Shown piece by piece: positions 61,935-64,000 of a stretch of 64,000 nucleotides of DNA (its first letter is position 1; each line of letters opens with the position of its first letter). Made by a program: the position numbers and the translations under genes. Origin of the DNA: Ptiloglossa arizonensis (lineage: Eukaryota > Arthropoda > Insecta > Hymenoptera > Colletidae); assembly GCF_051014685.1 (NCBI RefSeq), contig NW_027478600.1, positions 496,001 through 560,000 of the forward strand, given 5' to 3'. The notes under the pieces are model-generated. The model was not told the origin of the DNA. It saw only the letters and a list, made by a program, of their open reading frames with translations, and did not search any database.

Positions 61935-64000
61935 GAAACGCTTGAGCAACTCAAAATTTTCGCAGTTCTGATGCTCGAAACAAATAACCAGAACGGCCTA
62001 GGGGAAAAGTTCGCATACCGTTGTAATCGGGCGAGTTTCTACTTTCAGATGCAACAGAAATTTTGCAGATTGGTCAATCCGTTCGCGAGATATGGCAGTT
62101 TGGAGGTTAGAAACGGATGAGAAACTCAAAATTTTCGCAGTTCTGATGCTCGAAACGAATAACTAGAACGGCCTAGGGGAAAAGTACACATACCGTTGTA
62201 ATCGGGCGAGTTTCTACTTTCAGATGCAACAGAAATTTTGCAGATTGGTCGATCCGTTCGCGAGATATGGCAGTTTGGAGGTAAGAAACGGTGGAGAAAC
62301 TCAAAATTTTCACAGTCCTGATGCTCGAAACGAATAACTAGAACGGCCTAGGGGAATAGTACGCATACCGTTGTAATCGGGCGAGTTTCTACTTTCAGAT
62401 GCAACAGAAATTTTGCAGATTGGTCGATCCGTTCGCGAGATATGGCAGTTTGGATGTAAGAAACGGTTGAGAAACTCAAAATGTTCACAGTTCTGATGCT
62501 CGAAACGAATAACTAGAACGGTCTAGGGGAAAAGTACTCATACCGTTGTGATCGGGCGAGTTTCTACTTTCAGATGCAACAGAAATTTTGCGGATTGGTC
62601 AATCCGTTCGCGAGATATGGCCGTTTGGATGTAAGAAACGCTTGAGAAACTCAAAATTTTCGCAGTTCTGATGCTCGACAAGCATAACTAGAACGGCCTA
62701 AGGGAAAAGTACGCATACCGTTGTAATCGGGCGAGTTTCTACTTTCAGATGCAACAGAAATTTTGCGGTTTGGTCTATCCGTTCGCGAGATATGGCAGTT
62801 TGGAGGTAAGAAATGCATGAGAAACTCAAAATTTTCGCAGTTCTGATGCTCGAAACGAATAACTAGAACGACCTAGGGGAAAAGTACGCATACCGTTGTA
62901 ATCGGGCGAGTTTCTACTTTCAGATGCAACAGTAATTTTGCGGATTGGTCAATCCGTTCGCGAGATATGGCCGTTTGGATGTAAGAAACGCTTGAGAAAC
63001 TCAAAATTTTCGCAGTTCTGATGCTCGAAACGAATAACGAGAACGGCCTAGGGGAAAAGTACGCATACCGTTGTAATCGGGCGAGCTTCTACTTTCAGAT
63101 GCAACAGAAATTTTGCGGATTGGTCAATCCGTTCGCGAGATATGGCAGTTTGGAAGTAAGAAACGCTTGAGAAACTCAAAATTTTCGTAGTTCTGATGCT
63201 CGAAACGAATAACCAGAACGGCCTAGTGGTAAAGTACGCATACCGTTGTAATCGGGCGAGTTTCTACTTTCAGATGCAACAGAAATTTTGCGGATTGGTC
63301 AATCCGTTCGCGAGATATGGCCGTTTGGATGTAAGAAACGCTTGAGAAACTCAAAATTTTCGCAGTTCTGTTGCTCGAAACGAATAACTAGAACGGCCTA
63401 GGGGAAAAGTACACATACCGTTGTAATCGGGCGAGTTTCTACTTTCAGATGCAACAGAAATTTTGCAGATTGGTCGATCCGTTCGCGAGATATGGCAGTT
63501 TGGAGGTAAGAAACGGTGGAGAAACTCAAAATTTTCACAGTCCTGATGCTCGGAACGAATAACTAGAACGGCCTAGGGGAATAGTACGCATACCGTTGTA
63601 ATCGGGCGAGTTTCTACTATCAGATGCAACAGAAATTTTGCAGATTGGTCGATCCGTTCGCGAGATATGGCAGTTTGGATGTAAGAAACGGTTGAGAAAC
63701 TCAAAATGTTCACAGTTCTGATGCTCGAAACGAATAACTAGAACGGTCTAGGGGAAAAGTACTCATACCGTTGTGATCGGCCGAGTTTCTACTTTCAGAT
63801 GCAACAGAAATTTTGCGGATTGGTCAATCCGTTCGCGAGATATGGCCGTTTGGATGTAAGAAACGCTTGAGAAACTCAAAATTTTCGCAGTTCTGATGCT
63901 CGAAACGAATAACTAGTACGGCCTAGGGGAAAAGTACGCATACCGTTGTAATCGGGCGAGTTTCTACTTTCAGATGCAACAGAAATTTTGCGGACTGGTC
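61935..64000 (+). repeat. 12-mer higher-order repeat, copy 3 (cut by window end)
   Basis: The first 1350 bp or so equal copy 2 exactly. From 63291 on, I count nine substitutions in about 630 bp (63291, 63371, 63501, 63552, 63769, 63781, 63798, 63889 and 63917). Over the last stretch the bases ACTCATACCG, TTTCAGATGC, TTTTCGCAG and AACTAGTACGG agree with the segment at about 57280-57480, before copy 1. The copy is 34 bp short of complete at the window edge, so the array continues. Confidence 0.88.

Larger units (their letters stand above)
1..64000. repeat. Tandem satellite array, 175-bp monomer, about 365.8 copies
   Basis: The whole window is built from one 175-bp unit repeated head to tail in one orientation. 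Unit starts fall at 1, 176, 351 and so on, and can be followed to 63860, giving 365 complete units and a 141-bp remainder. Every line of sequence holds recognisable blocks of the unit: GAAACGCTTGAGAAACTC, AAAATTTTCGCAGTTCTGATG, GGCCTAGGGG, CATACCGTTGTAATCGGGCG, TTTCTACTTTCAGATGCAAC and CGGATTGGTCAATCCG. No inversion, transposon insertion or unique interruption was seen. Length and organisation fit a centromeric or pericentromeric satellite of a eukaryote; that role is inferred. The family is not one I recognise. There is nothing else in the window, so all gene-free stretches are explained by this entry. Confidence 0.98.
33400..64000. repeat. Right satellite domain with regular higher-order repeats
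   Basis: The same 175-bp unit continues, but with a different variant vocabulary: AAATGCATGAG, AACGGATGAG, AACGTTTGAG, GCCGTTTGGATG, CCTAGTGGTAAAG, AACTGAAACGG, GATGCTAGAAACG and GGTCGATCC. These variants recur at fixed multiples of 175 bp, forming successive blocks of 6-mer, 15/13-mer, 16-mer, 4-mer and 12-mer higher-order repeats. Only six 1-bp deletions were found in this half, four of them the same shared deletion. Confidence 0.75.

Noticed and set aside
1..64000. CRISPR array
   Set aside because: The period is a fixed 175 bp with no short repeat alternating with unique spacers; the full unit repeats.
1..64000. Known centromere satellites such as primate alpha satellite
   Set aside because: The unit length is 175 rather than 171 bp and the sequence is not one I recognise as alpha satellite; nor do I recognise the Arabidopsis, rice or maize centromere repeats. 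Naming a family would be a guess without a search.
1..64000. Ribosomal DNA spacer or subtelomeric repeat
   Set aside because: No rRNA gene, telomere-type short repeat or promoter motif occurs in the window.

Overview
The window is one uninterrupted tandem satellite DNA array. I found no gene, RNA gene, transposable element or unique sequence in it. The repeat is a 175-bp monomer in a single head-to-tail orientation. Following the monomer boundary (the GAAACG-CTTGAG junction) through the window gives 365 complete monomers from position 1 to 63859, plus a 141-bp partial one. The running phase drifts by only 16 bp in 64 kb. This is explained by ten 1-bp deletions and one 6-bp deletion.

This is a eukaryotic genome. 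A unit of about one nucleosome repeat, tens of kilobases of pure array and multi-monomer higher-order repeats (HORs) are typical of centromeric or pericentromeric satellites, most often in plants and animals. I do not recognise the monomer as a named family (it is not primate alpha satellite, and I do not recognise Arabidopsis, rice or maize centromere repeats), so species and centromere identity are unproven. GC is about 44% in the consensus, and CpG is not depleted.

Layout. (1) About 1-30.4 kb: an older, heterogeneous domain mixing at least four monomer families, including one (motif GTTGCAATTGGG with TTCGAGAG) seen only here. It contains dispersed and tandem multi-monomer duplications, among them a 9-mer tandem at 6.2-9.3 kb, a 5-mer tandem at 11.2-12.9 kb, an 8-mer at 19.6-21.9 kb and a large 26-mer/20-mer HOR pair at 22.4-30.4 kb. 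(2) About 30.4-33.4 kb: a transition. (3) About 33.4-64 kb: a different set of variants (AAATGCATGAG, GCCGTTTGGATG, CTAGTGGTAAAG) in successive HORs: 6-mer (36-38.7 kb), 15-mer/13-mer (38.6-45.4 kb), 16-mer (46.2-52.8 kb), 4-mer (53.9-55.2 kb) and finally three near-identical copies of a 12-mer, 2100 bp, at 57.7-64 kb running out of the window.

The structure records repeated unequal exchange: HOR copies differ by whole numbers of monomers, at least one hybrid monomer marks an exchange point, and the last 12-mer copy is a mosaic. The many short open reading frames are accidents of the satellite, because 175 is not a multiple of 3 and the frame rotates with each monomer. Identities and breakpoints were read by eye and are approximate unless stated.
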